Shown here piece after piece: positions 34,738 to 45,929 of a stretch of 64,000 nucleotides of DNA. The stretch comes from Symsagittifera roscoffensis. Its lineage: Eukaryota > Xenacoelomorpha > Acoela > Convolutidae. A program made the position numbers and the translations under genes. Positions within the stretch are counted from its first letter, which is position 1. Each line of letters starts with the position of its first letter. The DNA is taken from assembly GCF_963678635.1 (NCBI RefSeq), contig NC_087068.1, positions 49,125,724-49,189,723 on the forward strand, written 5' to 3'. The notes below the pieces were generated by a model. That model did no database searches, was not told the DNA's origin, and saw only the letters and a program-made list of their open reading frames with translations.

Positions 34738-36374
34738 TTTTTGAAATAAGTTAAGCTATTGATTTTAAGAAAGAAAAAGAATCAAGTGATCTCAAACTAC
34801 ACTCAGAAACAACAGTAAATGGGAAGCATAACTGTTCGTCTACCAATTGCAGAGAAAACGGTTTGTGTTTTGCGCGCGTAATTTTGAATTTGAATTAAAG
34901 TTCCCGCCAAAATTTGAATTAGATTTGAATTTCCCGCCATAACTGGCAAACTCAAATTCGATTGGACGAAACAGATAAATTGTTGTTTTAAAAGTTAATA
35001 ATTATTACAAACGATAGAAATTATCCTAAGCCAACCGAGTTTGGGCTAAATTTTAATCCAAAATGATTTTAGAGCCAAGAGAGAAAAGTTTTAATTTTAT
35101 ATTTTATCAATTCAAATTATAAATTGATGAAATTTTCGAAATTGCGAATAAAAGTTGAGCAAGTCACAACACATGACAGATCCTAAATATCACAGTTGTC
35201 ATGGGGACAGAATATCCGATAAAAATGTCAAAATTAGTATCAAAAACAGTTGAAATGATGAATAAGTAAAGCAAAAACTGAAAAATGACAGTTTTTTAAC
35301 TTTCCAGGCGCATTGTTATCAATGATGTCAATCACGGAGCGGTCGCACGGTCCATGTCATCATGAATTTGTCTCAATTGTCTTTCGATTTGAAAAAAAAG
35401 TCCGAAAAAATACTTTTCCGTAAAGAGAAATGAGTTTGTTGTTTTAGGGGGGATTAAGGGGATTAGCGTTTTTCTCGAAGACTATTGAAAAAACATCTAC
35501 TCGCACAATCTCATTAGCCGTGCCGCTCAATGCACTTTTATAATAACACCACTTGTTCATAATAAAAAATTGCGTCTTCTGGTTGAAAATCGCATTTTTT
35601 CGGAAAAATGAAAAAACGATGAGTCATCAATTAAAAAGTTTGATTTTTATTATTTTTCTCAAATATTTAGCATGATGATGAATACTTGTATTTTTTTCAA
35701 TATGATCATTTTTGGAGACAACAGTATCAATGATCAAATGGTAACTCCAATTTGTAGAAAAAGAAAAAAATTAATGCTTTTTTTTCCTTTTTGTAATTAA
35801 AAAATCAAATTTTTAACTAAAAACATTAAAAAAATAATTATTTTTATCAAAAAGTTGGTTTTAAACTTCTTTTATACTATTTTTTATTATGTTTAATTTG
35901 TATGATAACTATTTGAATAAACATATCACAACATAAGTTTTCATCCAAAATTATTTTTTTACAGTTTTTTTTTGACGTTAATTATCTTTTTTCAAAAAAC
36001 GAAATTGATTTTTTTAATCTTGTTTTCTAAAAATTAGCATATATATATGGATGCTTTTCAGTTTTTTCTCAAGATCACTAATGTAAATAAGAACTTCAAT
36101 GTTAATATGTTAAATCCTATTTGTGAAAAAAATGAAAATTTTACGGATTTTTTTTTTGTTTTTAATTGAAAAAAATTAGTCAATTTATTAAAAATAAATG
36201 ATTTTTGTAACTTCAATTTTTAAAGGCCTTTAAAATAAATTTTTAATCAGAACCCAATCGTGTGATAATTAATGAACAAATACAAGATACAAACTCAAAC
36301 TCAATTTTAAAGTTAAATTATTATACACAATAAATACAAACAAAAATCAATAAAACTCAACCTCAGTTTCAAAG
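34738..36374. other. AT-rich non-coding stretch
   Basis: No ORF, RNA or element recognised. It may hold the promoter of the polymerase gene on the minus strand; a GCGCGCG patch near 34875 is the only GC-rich point. Confidence 0.4.
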
Positions 36375-36872
36375 TTATATAAGGTCCAAATACTCCTGCG
36401 CTTTCTCTAGTGTTGTTAACTTCCTTTTTTTCTTTGGCGCTAGACAGAGAGAAGGGGTTAAGTTTTCCATGTGGTTGCTCACAGTAGCCACAGGGGTACG
36501 CTTTGGAGTTGAGCAACCCGGTTCGTCAAGCCATGGTGAAACTACAGGGGAAGGATCAGCTTTCGGGGTAACTACTGATGGTGACTCAATTTGTTCCATT
36601 CCCCATAAACGATCAAAAAATTCAATTTCTTCAAAGTATTCTAATTGGTTTTCACACATCGGAGTAACATCACAATCGTATTTATACAAAAAATTTTTTA
36701 CTGGTTTTGATAAAGTTGAAATATCAACCTGAAGAGCAAGAGGCTCGTCAGGATCCGTATATTTACCAGAATTTGTAAGGTAACTCAAATACTTTATATT
36801 CAGTTCTTCGTCTTTCTTTGAATTTTTTAAGGAAAGTTTACTGAATAAATGTAAAAAAATTTTGGGAATCAT
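36375..36872 (-). CDS. Orphan ORF with nuclear-localisation-like tail
   Basis: 165 codons from ATG at 36872 to TAG/TGA at 36375. The open frame continues upstream to about 37070 without another ATG (reading YERTIFYETVHGNF and SDEWTCTHHV), so the true start or an upstream exon border may lie there. The middle is acidic, then comes a Pro/Ser/Thr-rich stretch and finally PKKKRKL, a classical basic nuclear-localisation pattern, followed by a helix-like TLEKAQEYLDLI. I do not recognise a family. It could be a companion gene of the polymerase element 1.6 kb downstream, or the last exon of a host gene. Confidence 0.5.
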   Translation of the reverse strand: MIPKIFLHLFSKLSLKNSKKDEELNIKYLSYLTNSGKYTDPDEPLALQVDISTLSKPVKNFLYKYDCDVTPMCENQLEYFEEIEFFDRLWGMEQIESPSVVTPKADPSPVVSPWLDEPGCSTPKRTPVATVSNHMENLTPSLCLAPKKKRKLTTLEKAQEYLDLI

Positions 36873-37079
36873 AACGTGATGAGTACAAGTCCACTCATCA
36901 GAATTGAAACTTTTTTCTTCGTTAATTATTGCTACAAAATTACCGTGAACGGTTTCATAAAAAATGGTTCTTTCGTAATTGGAATATCCGGCATTTTTGA
37001 AGAAAAGTTGGAAGAAAATGACAAACGTAACGCAGAGAGAAATGAAACTGAAATGAATTGTGAAAACGCCTCAAGAGAT

Positions 37080-37480
37080 TAAAATAGGGATTGGTTCTTC
37101 TAAAATTAGAAATTTCAAGACCTCCTATGTAGTTTTTAATCAGTTTAATAAGGGAAGGCGTGTAAAATATTTATGTTACCTTGCGTGGTATTCTATGTTT
37201 ATCTAAATTGCATTCAAACAAACAGCTTGTATCAAAAATAACGTTTTAACATTGTGACCTTTAACACCCATTAAAATTCTTATCAGTTGTACATGCACAA
37301 AATACTTATCCATATGAACTAAATTGCAATCCAATATCTTTGCGATATAAAGTACATGTGTATATAAATTAAAATAGATACAACGCCGCTTTCTTTTGCA
37401 GACATATACAATCAATCGGAACCAACCATTTCTTTCTATTCAGTTTTGAATCAAGTTACTTTGAAAACTTACTCGTTACA
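37080..37480. other. Non-coding stretch
   Basis: No gene recognised. At 37481 an ATG opens a short plus-strand frame (MNKTKTSTTADADKD) that runs straight into the assembly gap and cannot be assessed. Confidence 0.4.
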
Positions 37481-37527
37481 ATGAATAAAACCAAAACAAG
37501 CACCACAGCAGATGCAGATAAAGATTT

Positions 37528-37727
37528 NNNNNNNNNNNNNNNNNNNNNNNNNNNNNNNNNNNNNNNNNNNNNNNNNNNNNNNNNNNNNNNNNNNNNNNNN
37601 NNNNNNNNNNNNNNNNNNNNNNNNNNNNNNNNNNNNNNNNNNNNNNNNNNNNNNNNNNNNNNNNNNNNNNNNNNNNNNNNNNNNNNNNNNNNNNNNNNNN
37701 NNNNNNNNNNNNNNNNNNNNNNNNNNN
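37528..37727. other. Assembly gap (200 N)
   Basis: A run of exactly 200 N. The round number suggests a placeholder, so the real length is unknown. It lies just downstream of the last visible exon of the minus-strand ZU5-type gene and may hide further exons. Confidence 0.95.
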
Positions 37728-37820
37728 TTAACTATACAATAAAGTCAACATTAGATTTGAGAACTTTCTCCAGTTCGTACCTGTTTTGTTGTAGATTCAG
37801 AGGAGCGGGTGCAATTGTGC

Positions 37821-40800
37821 TCAAAAGAGGGCGGTCGCCAGGGGGGTGACCTTTGTTTTCTCTATAATCGCCAGAGTGCAGAAAGAGGTCATCTTCACTT
37901 CCGCGAAATAAAACTCCTATGCTCAACAAAGAAAAACAAATTGATTGGGTTGAAAAGTTACATTATACTCACCGCATTATGATCTTTCATTATGTGTCAA
38001 AATTAAATAGATTCAAACGCGTTTCCGAAAAAACAAGATATTGCACTTCATAGAATGAATGATTCGAATCGTGTGAAAACAAGAAAAAATTTGATTGGCA
38101 TATGAGAAAACAAATAGCCATTATTTTTCATCACTTGAATTTGAGATACCTTGTGAAAAAACCATATAAAAATAGCTACAAAATATGTTCTAATTTTTAA
38201 AAAGCTAAGGGTGTTAAGAGCTTCGCCCAAAAAATAATTAAAAATAACTGAAAAGGTATTTATTTAAATTGGTTCGGTTTCTGAATTCTTAATTTATAAA
38301 AAAACTCTTTTGACTGTCTATTTGATATCTAAGGGGCTCAGACGTTTAACATTGCCCAAAATTATGCTAAGAAGCTCCCTTACTCTGACATTCATTTTCG
38401 GGTAGCTGCCTGACTTTATATTCACTTCCATTGGGCGCATGCAACTCCAGGAACTGGACGCTTTCGTATCAGTCGAACACTTGACAGCAGTCAGCTGCTG
38501 ATTGGTTATTTTTCTTTTCTGTGGAATACAAACCACTAAAGGCCACTGCGGGTCATAGATCTGCACGTTTGTGAGTTCGATCACGTTGCTCATCAGCTGT
38601 TCTCCAGGTTCCAGAAACTTTTCAGCGAGGAAGTTCTTCTTGAGGCAGGATACTTTGACTCGTTTGATTATTTGGGGAGGTCCTTTTAGCAGGCATAGAA
38701 GGGTAGTATTTAATCTCACGGGAACCCTAAATATTCTCTATTAAATATGTTTCGTATGGGTGTCTCTTACAGGCAAATAAAAACTTATATAATTTATAGT
38801 CAAAAAGTTAACATAAAAAAATTCTGCTATTAACTTGATAAATGATATGAACTTTCTTTCAAAAATCATTTTCTTCAAAAAAATCCAACTTAAATAAGCC
38901 ACAGTTCCTTCCTACTACTCTTTCACTGATGATCGGAACATTACTACCCACATGAAAATGACCGCCGTTTTTGTCGTGAAATAAATGCTTTGTCGCGGTA
39001 ATGAATAGACAGTCCAAACTTCTCAGTGTAAGGTCTACCCCGCTTTGTTAATATTTTTTGACATCCGTTTTCGGGACCAGCCCTAAACATGTCTAAGACG
39101 CCTTTGGCGCCGGTATATACTAATTTTGAAGGGGTGCGCGGGCCGAAAAAAAAAACTAGTGATTTTTGGTCAAAATTTTCCAAAAACAGCATTTTTCTTT
39201 TTCGCAGGACATTATTCCAAAGTCTTAAGATTTTTCTGGGCGCACTCAAGAATCAAATTAGTCGACCTAGAAAAAAGGTCACAATTATTGAAATTTAAAA
39301 AATCCAAGAACCCCTACCCCCACACCCTCTACAAAAAATTCTAGATCCGCTCCTGATTCTATTCTTTTTTTTTCACTTCAACCTATGATCGAGGTCCTCA
39401 GAAACACATCACAGATGACGTCACAATTCTTTGTTCATCAATTCCACAGCCATACCTGATGACTTCCCAGTGTGTTGTGGGGTTGAACTCTTCCAACCTA
39501 TCAGTGGCTTCTTTGACCATATCCAAATTAGCAGCTATTTTCTTTTCTTCATTCTCAATATCACACAGAATCTGCTGGCCTTTTCGCAGTTCTTTCTCGG
39601 CTGACTGGTAGAACTGTTCTCGCTCGTTCCGAGGAGCTCGTCTCAAAGCGCTGTTTGCAATCTCCAGACGTTGTTTCACAGTAAGCGCGTAGTCACGTTT
39701 CTCAGCTGCTCTGAAATTGCAAAGAAAAAGGTTTAAATAAATTGAATCCACCAAGCCTTTTGTGAGTCAAAGGATAAGCTTTCCTTATTTAGTATTCTAG
39801 GAAAATTTTGCCGATGACCAAGTCGTTGTTGATACAAGGAGAGAAAATTTAAAAGATACAAGGGAGTCATTGGTTATACTACACGACAAAAACTATTTTA
39901 AAGAATTTTGAGCTCAAAATATAAAAGTATATCATGAAACCGTTTTGTGATTGAATTGTGAATCGAAAGTATTTTAGCCCAAGGTTCATCTTACTTGAGT
40001 AAATAACCTTATTTGAGCCGTCAAATGCAGGAAAAAATAAATTTTGATGCCATCTAAAAAAACTGTTTTTGTCTGTTCTTTTTTGTTTTTAGTGTTAAAT
40101 AATAATTTTGCTTAGAGACCTGTCGGTAGCCGACTCTAAACTGCGGATTTTCTTCTCCGCCTCTCGTATTTTGTCCTGTGCATCCGAATACTTTCTCCAG
40201 GGATAGTTGTCCAGCCTCTCCTTCGCCTCTTCTCTCACGTGCTGACAATCTGCTCTTAAAGTGTCCATGCCTGATGCTCGTCTCGCGAGGATCTTCGCGT
40301 TGTCACGACACTCATTCGTAAGTTCGAGGATCGTGTCGCCATCTAATTAGAAATGACATCAAAAATAGCCAGTTGATGTCTAGGTGAAATAATAACTTCA
40401 AAAATTTGAAGAAAAAGCATTGAAATTTTTTTGAATCTTTTTCATATTCTTTTTTTGAAAAAAGGAAATTTTTTGTCTTTCTGTATAAATGGATTTAAAT
40501 TAGGCTTCCCGAAGATGAATGGCATAAGCTCGCACCAATTTTTGCCGACAGTAACACACTGAGAGAATTTTTCGAATATGTACAAAATGTTGAATTATCT
40601 TATCTAATACTGCATGGGTAAAAAATCTACTTTAGCTATAAAAACTTTAATTTAACAAGCATTGGACGCTAACACATTTTACATTATTGTTCCGACTTTC
40701 GATACGAAAGTAACGGAATATTTGTGCTCGGGGTGGGTTTTTTTTTTCTTCAGACAAATTTCGACTTTTTAACTAGCCATTTTTGACGGAATTTTTTTAT

Positions 40801-42652
40801 ATCATTCAAAAGGTATTGTTGTCCTGAGCTTAAATTTGAAAAGATATTTTACCTGTGATCATTTTTCGTAAAGTTATGAGGGTTTAAAGTTTGCTATTTT
40901 GGCCATTTTGACTAATTTGGGACAAATAACGCGCGATGTAATTCGCGCTATTAACGCGTAAGCGGAGATTTAATCCGTCTTATAAATCGTTCCAAATTGG
41001 TTGAACGAAGCTTATTTGTCATAATTGATTTGTTACTAGGAGCGAAATCTTTTCTTTTGTACTTTATATGGCGTGTGGGGGGATGAATTTCATAAATTTC
41101 ATAAAAAATTTCAAATTTTAGAAAAAAAAATTTCGTTTTATTTTATTTCATTTAACTTTTTTTTATGTTATTACTGCTGCTCCATAAACCTTAAAAAGCA
41201 GTCAGAACATTCAGGGCTTCGCCCTGATACGAGCAGTCTTGTTGTTCCGACTTTCGATTTGAAAGTAACGGAATATTTGTGCTCGGGGTGGGTTTTTTTT
41301 TCTTCAGACAAATTTCGACTTTTTAACTAGCCAATTTTGATGGAATTTTTTTATATCATTCAAAAGGTATTGTTGTCCTGAGCTCAAATTTGAAAAAATA
41401 TTTCACCTGTGATCATTTTTCGTAAAGTTATGGGGGTTTAAAGATTGCCATTTTGGCCAATTTGGGACAATTAACGCGCGTAATATTTCGCGCTATTAAC
41501 GCGTAAGCGGAGAGTTAATCCGTCTTAAAATCGTTCCAAATTGGTTGAAAGAAGCTTATTTGCCATAATTGATTTGTTACAGTGAGCTAAATCTATCTTT
41601 TTGTATTTTAAATAGCGTGTGGGGGGATGATTTTTCATAAAAATTTTCAAAACTTTTTTTTTAAATTTTATTACATTTTTTTTAAATATTATTACTGCTC
41701 CATAAAACCTTAAAAGGCAGTCGGAACATTCAGGGCTTCGCCCTGATACGAGCAGTCTTGTTTTCTTTTAAAAACATTTGTTGAGAACAAATCTAGGTTT
41801 GTATTTGACCTGGGACGCCCTACTCTGCATTAGCAGCATCGTAGTCTTATATATGCAAAGTAGATAAGTTATTTTTGACTTTACCTAATTTGTTCGCCTT
41901 CAAATCGAAAACAGCAGATATTTCGGGAGTTATTGCGCGGATTTTGTCATTTGCGTCACTTGTACTTTTTGATGCCTGTTTGAGCAGCCGGGTGATTGAC
42001 ATGGACTTCGGATCAGTGTCTGAGATTTCGGTGGCGATGTCCGACAACTGCGTTTTGCAATCATCTGAAAAAACCTCAATAACTTTAATGAAAAAAAAAA
42101 CTGAGTTTTCATTTTTCATTTTTCGTTTTTTATTTTAAATCAGAAGACCCGGTAAATCGTTACACCAAGCTATATGAGCAGATATTGATAGGTGTCATAA
42201 TTTGACGATACTTTTAAAGATGTCAAAGATGTCAAACTTTTTTCAAAAAAAAAGATTAATTATATAAAAAATTATATATTAACAATTGAAATCAGCTCAC
42301 CATTTACTGAAGATGATGACTCGTATTCTTTCAAAATGGAGTGAACAACTTCGAAAATATCTCTAGTAACCTCCAAAAACGGCTCAAGCACGCTTAGACA
42401 TCTCAAGAACTCCTGGGCGAACTCCTCACAGAACCCGACAAGTTCCCTCGACGTTGTCAAACTCGGATTCTCTCTTCGAATACCGGCTCGGGTTTTGCTC
42501 AGAAGTTGCTTGATTTGTTTTAGTTGTTTTGACATTCGAGTCGCGTTTAGCAAGGTCGAATCGAGTCCTGCAGTCGAGACTGGTCGACTAGTCGATGTGT
42601 GATTGTGATCTATGTTGGAAATATCGTTTGATGAAAAACTGTGGGAGAACAT
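37821..42652 (-). CDS. ZU5-domain protein with helical N-terminus (minus paralogue, six exons)
   Basis: Exons: 42652-42301, 42064-41885, 40342-40120, 39710-39456, 38726-38384 and 37916-37821, with GT-AG borders and phases 1, 1, 2, 2, 0. The total is 482 residues. The N-terminal about 340 residues are Lys/Glu-rich and probably helical or coiled coil (for example EKKIRSLESATDR). The C-terminal part reads as a ZU5-like beta sandwich: LLCLLKGPP, GEQLMSNVIEL, WPLVVCIPQ, AVKCSTD, and in the last exon FYFAEVKMTSFCTLAII. ZU5 domains occur in UNC5, PIDD, ankyrins and DTHD1-type proteins and join death-domain or membrane-skeleton partners. The last exon stops early compared with its paralogue. A possible donor (CAG-GTACG) lies farther on in another frame, so the true 3' end may lie in the gap. 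Confidence 0.75.
39060..39345. repeat. GGCGCC...GTCGACCT interspersed repeat
   Basis: Part of a family also at 44265-44530 and 57040-57320, with fragments at 58240-58340 and 59190-59290. Shared blocks are CGCCTTTGGCGCC or its inverse, GCGCGGGCCGAAAAA, and AGTCGACCTAGAAAAAAGGTC. It ends in a C-rich tract. It lies in the intron before exon 4 (transcript order 4 to 5) of the minus gene. Non-coding. Confidence 0.65.
40683..41241 (+). mobile_element. GTTCCGAC repeat, full copy 1 of a tandem pair
   Basis: Runs from TTGTTCCGACTTTCG, with the CTTTCG-ATA-CGAAAG hairpin, to the 3' hairpin CAGGGC-TTC-GCCCTG and the end GAGCAGTCTTG. It lies in intron 2 of the minus-strand ZU5-type gene, and a second copy abuts it directly. 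Confidence 0.8.
41242..41762 (+). mobile_element. GTTCCGAC repeat, full copy 2 of a tandem pair
   Basis: Starts directly at the end of the previous copy (CTTG-TTGTTCCGAC) and ends the same way. This shows that the element's end is itself an insertion site between T residues, or that the pair arose by tandem replication. The two copies differ by scattered changes. Confidence 0.8.
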
Positions 42653-44140
42653 TTTTAGTTCACTGGTATTAAGAAAAGCAATATGTTTGACCACAAAACT
42701 TGAATAAAAATATCTATTGGCTTTCAATATCATAAAACCATTACAACAAATTCAAACTCAAATTGCATTTTGAGACCTCAGTACTCTTTCTTAAGTGAAG
42801 CTTACACAATTCAATTGCTGACGACTTGCAAATAAAAAATATTAATGCAGAGTCCAACAAAAACACCAGGTCTTATCTGGCATCTAAAATTGACATGACG
42901 TACAAATCGGCGCTTATTACTCATTTTTATTACAAAACAAGGACTTGAAAGTTAATGATTCGTTGTAAGTAAGTTCGATACACTTAAAATCTGGCCGTAA
43001 GGTTTGGATTTTACCACCTGTTTTTGGTTTTAGTGGCAACTGAATTAGTCATCAATTTACTGCTAAAAATTATCGTTAAACAAGTTGCAAAGTCTTAACT
43101 CCCAGTCCGAATTTTTGTAAAGCAGAGTTGGAAGAGGAAACGTTTTTTGTACAACTGTATCAATTATTGTGTCTTGTCACGTCTGAGCTCAGTCAAAGAA
43201 CACAGAAGTTTTTTTTTAGCTTGACCAGATTGGTTTCAAAAAAATGATGAATTTTTCTCACATTTTGTCGTTTTCTCTGCGACTATTAAAATATAGCATT
43301 TGAAAAAGTACATTTAAAAACTTTGACATATGCTAGATGAAACTATTTGGAAGGAGCTAGATGGATCAAAATTTGAGAACCCGATGAGCTTGAATTACTC
43401 TTTATGCGCCAAAATTGGCAAACAAAACAAATGAAGGAGTTTCTAGGTCCGGCATTGAAAGAATTTCGACCGATTTATGAGTGATTTCGCACTGATGATC
43501 GAAATAAACCGGTTAAAAAAATGGTTCCAGAAAAAATGAAAAAATGAATGCTACAATTCATAAAAAGGATGCCGTTACCATCTATTCTTAGTAAAAGATG
43601 CTGGGTTATCTCTAACGTTTTTCCAGCTTTCTAGACTGAGCACTGAACACCTTTGATTTATTTGACGTCAAAACAGATATGAAGTTTTTTGACGCTTTGC
43701 CAAGTTAGACTTTCAAAAAATTTGTCTGTCTTTTTCCTTGGCTTGAAGGGTAAGTCGACTTATCAGCTTCCCAGCGAACCAATTTGAGACCATAAATTCA
43801 GGTTTCTGAGTTTGTTAACGAGATTTTTTGAAGCAAGAACACATTTGAAACTATTTATTCGTCATACAATTGTTTTATGAATACACAAAACTCATGACAA
43901 AAACTTTCGCTCAGACAAAAAGTTTCGCTCCGAATTCTAGTTTTTCATTCAGATCTTTTTAGCACACCACGAAGGTTACTTTTTTTGTGTTTTTTTCAAA
44001 TTATGGTCGGAAATTTCTGTGCCATTTGCTCAATAGCCGGCTTTCCTTGTTATTGATTTTCGGTTTGTTGAAATTATAATTAAAATTCAATGCATTGTAA
44101 GTTAGCATTACCAGATTTTTATAGTGAAAAGCACCAGTGG
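42653..44140. other. Upstream region of the minus ZU5-type gene
   Basis: No second gene, RNA or clear element. It forms part of the 7.8-kb interval between the two divergent paralogues and should hold the minus gene's promoter; no TATA box or initiator could be picked out with confidence. Confidence 0.4.
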
Positions 44141-44535
44141 GTTTAGGGGGGGGGGGGGGGGGTGGTGGGCAGAGGGGCGGATGCCCTTTCCCCGCCTCAG
44201 GAGTTCGACCACCTGCCGACCCAAAGGGATGATATCCATTTTTGGTGACGGACCCTAAAATTTTTCTAAAGGCGCCAATATATGCTAACTTTGAGGGGGA
44301 AGCGCGCGCCGAAAAATCGCAAACTTTTTTTGGTCAAATTTTTCCGAAAATAACATAAAAACGACTTTTTTGGCCCGATTTTTTTTCTCAAAATTTTGCC
44401 TGTGGCGCAAAAAATTTGGTCAAAATGGTGTCTTTATAGTGATTTGAGAGCTCAGAAAATCAATTTGGTCGACCTAAAAAAAGGTCGATAAAATTTTCGA
44501 AATTTTTTGAAAATCCCCCCCCCCCCCCCCATGAA
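44141..44535. repeat. Repeat bounded by a G-run and a C-run
   Basis: A run of about 18 G begins near 44146 and a run of about 16 C begins near 44515. Between them lies a copy of the GGCGCC...GTCGACCT family (GCGCGCGCCGAAAAATC, TTGGTCGACCTAAAAA). The homopolymers are in inverted orientation and may be extended ends of the element. Confidence 0.65.
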
Positions 44536-45640
44536 GCATTGAAAATTCAATAAAAATTGATTCCTATCCATAAAATTTGCGTACGCGCAATTTTTGGCCT
44601 TTTTAAGCAGTTTTTTTATTCCGACCAACCCTTGAAGAGACGAGAAGGCACTATAGCGTAGGTCGAGTTCTTAGCGCCCGCAATTAATCTCTTCAAAACA
44701 AAGCCGGGGATCGTACAGGGTCAAAAAATAAATTCTCTGTAGCAGTTACAAAACTAGATGTATACTGCAAGCTTCAGCGAAAATTGAGAAAGCGCAGTGT
44801 CAAATGAGCTATCAAACTAAAACTTGTACAGTCTTGACTCGTATTGAAAAAGTATTCAGGGTTAAAAATGGCGATAGAAGTTCGCCCGAACGTTTCTATT
44901 GTTTAAAGCAAAGAGAAGCCGCGGAGAAGCTTAAAGTTTTGTTTGCTTTTCATCGCTTGTCCACTCAACCAATACCAGAATAATGACTGCTTTTTCTAAC
45001 AAAATGACATGCGGGGTCATCGAGGTTATGATTTTATGTATCAACTTTCATAGTCACAATCACTTCAGAGCAAATTTTGAACAAAGTCCAATACAAAACC
45101 TGAAAATGGCTTTAAACAAAGTCTGAACATTGTTCCCAGATATTGTGAACAATAACGTGAAAGTCCGATGATTGTTTCAAACGATGCCAAAATTTGACAT
45201 TTCAGGATTGATGGTATCTAAAACTCAAGGTTTGCAAGTCACAAACCGAAAAGCTTCGCAATGATTGTCACCTTTCAGAAAATTTGGTAGGCAATCAAAT
45301 AAAATATAAAATAACTCAAAAACTAAGACATTGGGACGCGCCTACTCTTTTGATACAAACAAAATTTTGACTACAAAAACTAAAATTAATTTTGTTTTCT
45401 GAGAGAGCGTTGTCTTTTTAGGCGTTGCCCGAAAGAGGTACAACTCTCTCTGTGTCTGCCCTGGAAAAAAATTCTTTTCGAAACATATGCGAAAAATTGT
45501 TAGACCACTGTTCAATCAATGATCAATGTTTTCTAAATACCAATAAAATCAGAAAAAATTGGAACGGAAAAAACATGAAATAGTATGTTAAACAAGTATC
45601 AGACAACGAATTCTTGCAACGAGGAAAACTTGGCTTTTAC
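44536..45640. other. Non-coding stretch
   Basis: No gene recognised. Confidence 0.4.
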
Positions 45641-45644
45641 CAAA

Positions 45645-45715
45645 ACATACGTCCTGCGCGGATTCCAACCACGGACTTTTGATTACGCATGCATGTGCGT
45701 TACCGTATGTTGAAA
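45645..45715 (-). repeat. tRNA-like sequence, diverged copy
   Basis: Matches the tRNA-like unit at 46601-46670 (TACGTCCTGCGCGGATT, GCATGCATGTGC) but its B box is damaged. Outside the tandem duplication proper. Confidence 0.5.
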
Positions 45716-45929
45716 AAATGGCCTTTTTTTTAAATTTTTGTTTAGTCTGTGCATTTGAAAACGAAAAAACAATTGTTTTAAAAACAATTGCCTGTTATTT
45801 TGGATTGTTTAGCTGACAAACTCAACCTGAACTACGTTATAGACTCAAAAGTTTAAATTTGGCATGCAATTTTTTTTTCGTAAAGTGTATATTTAAGCAC
45901 AGAATCAAGTGCGCAACCAAAACAGGGGT

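Noticed and set aside
37481-37849. 122-codon plus-strand ORF
   Set aside because: Most of it is N; only the first 16 codons are real sequence before the gap.
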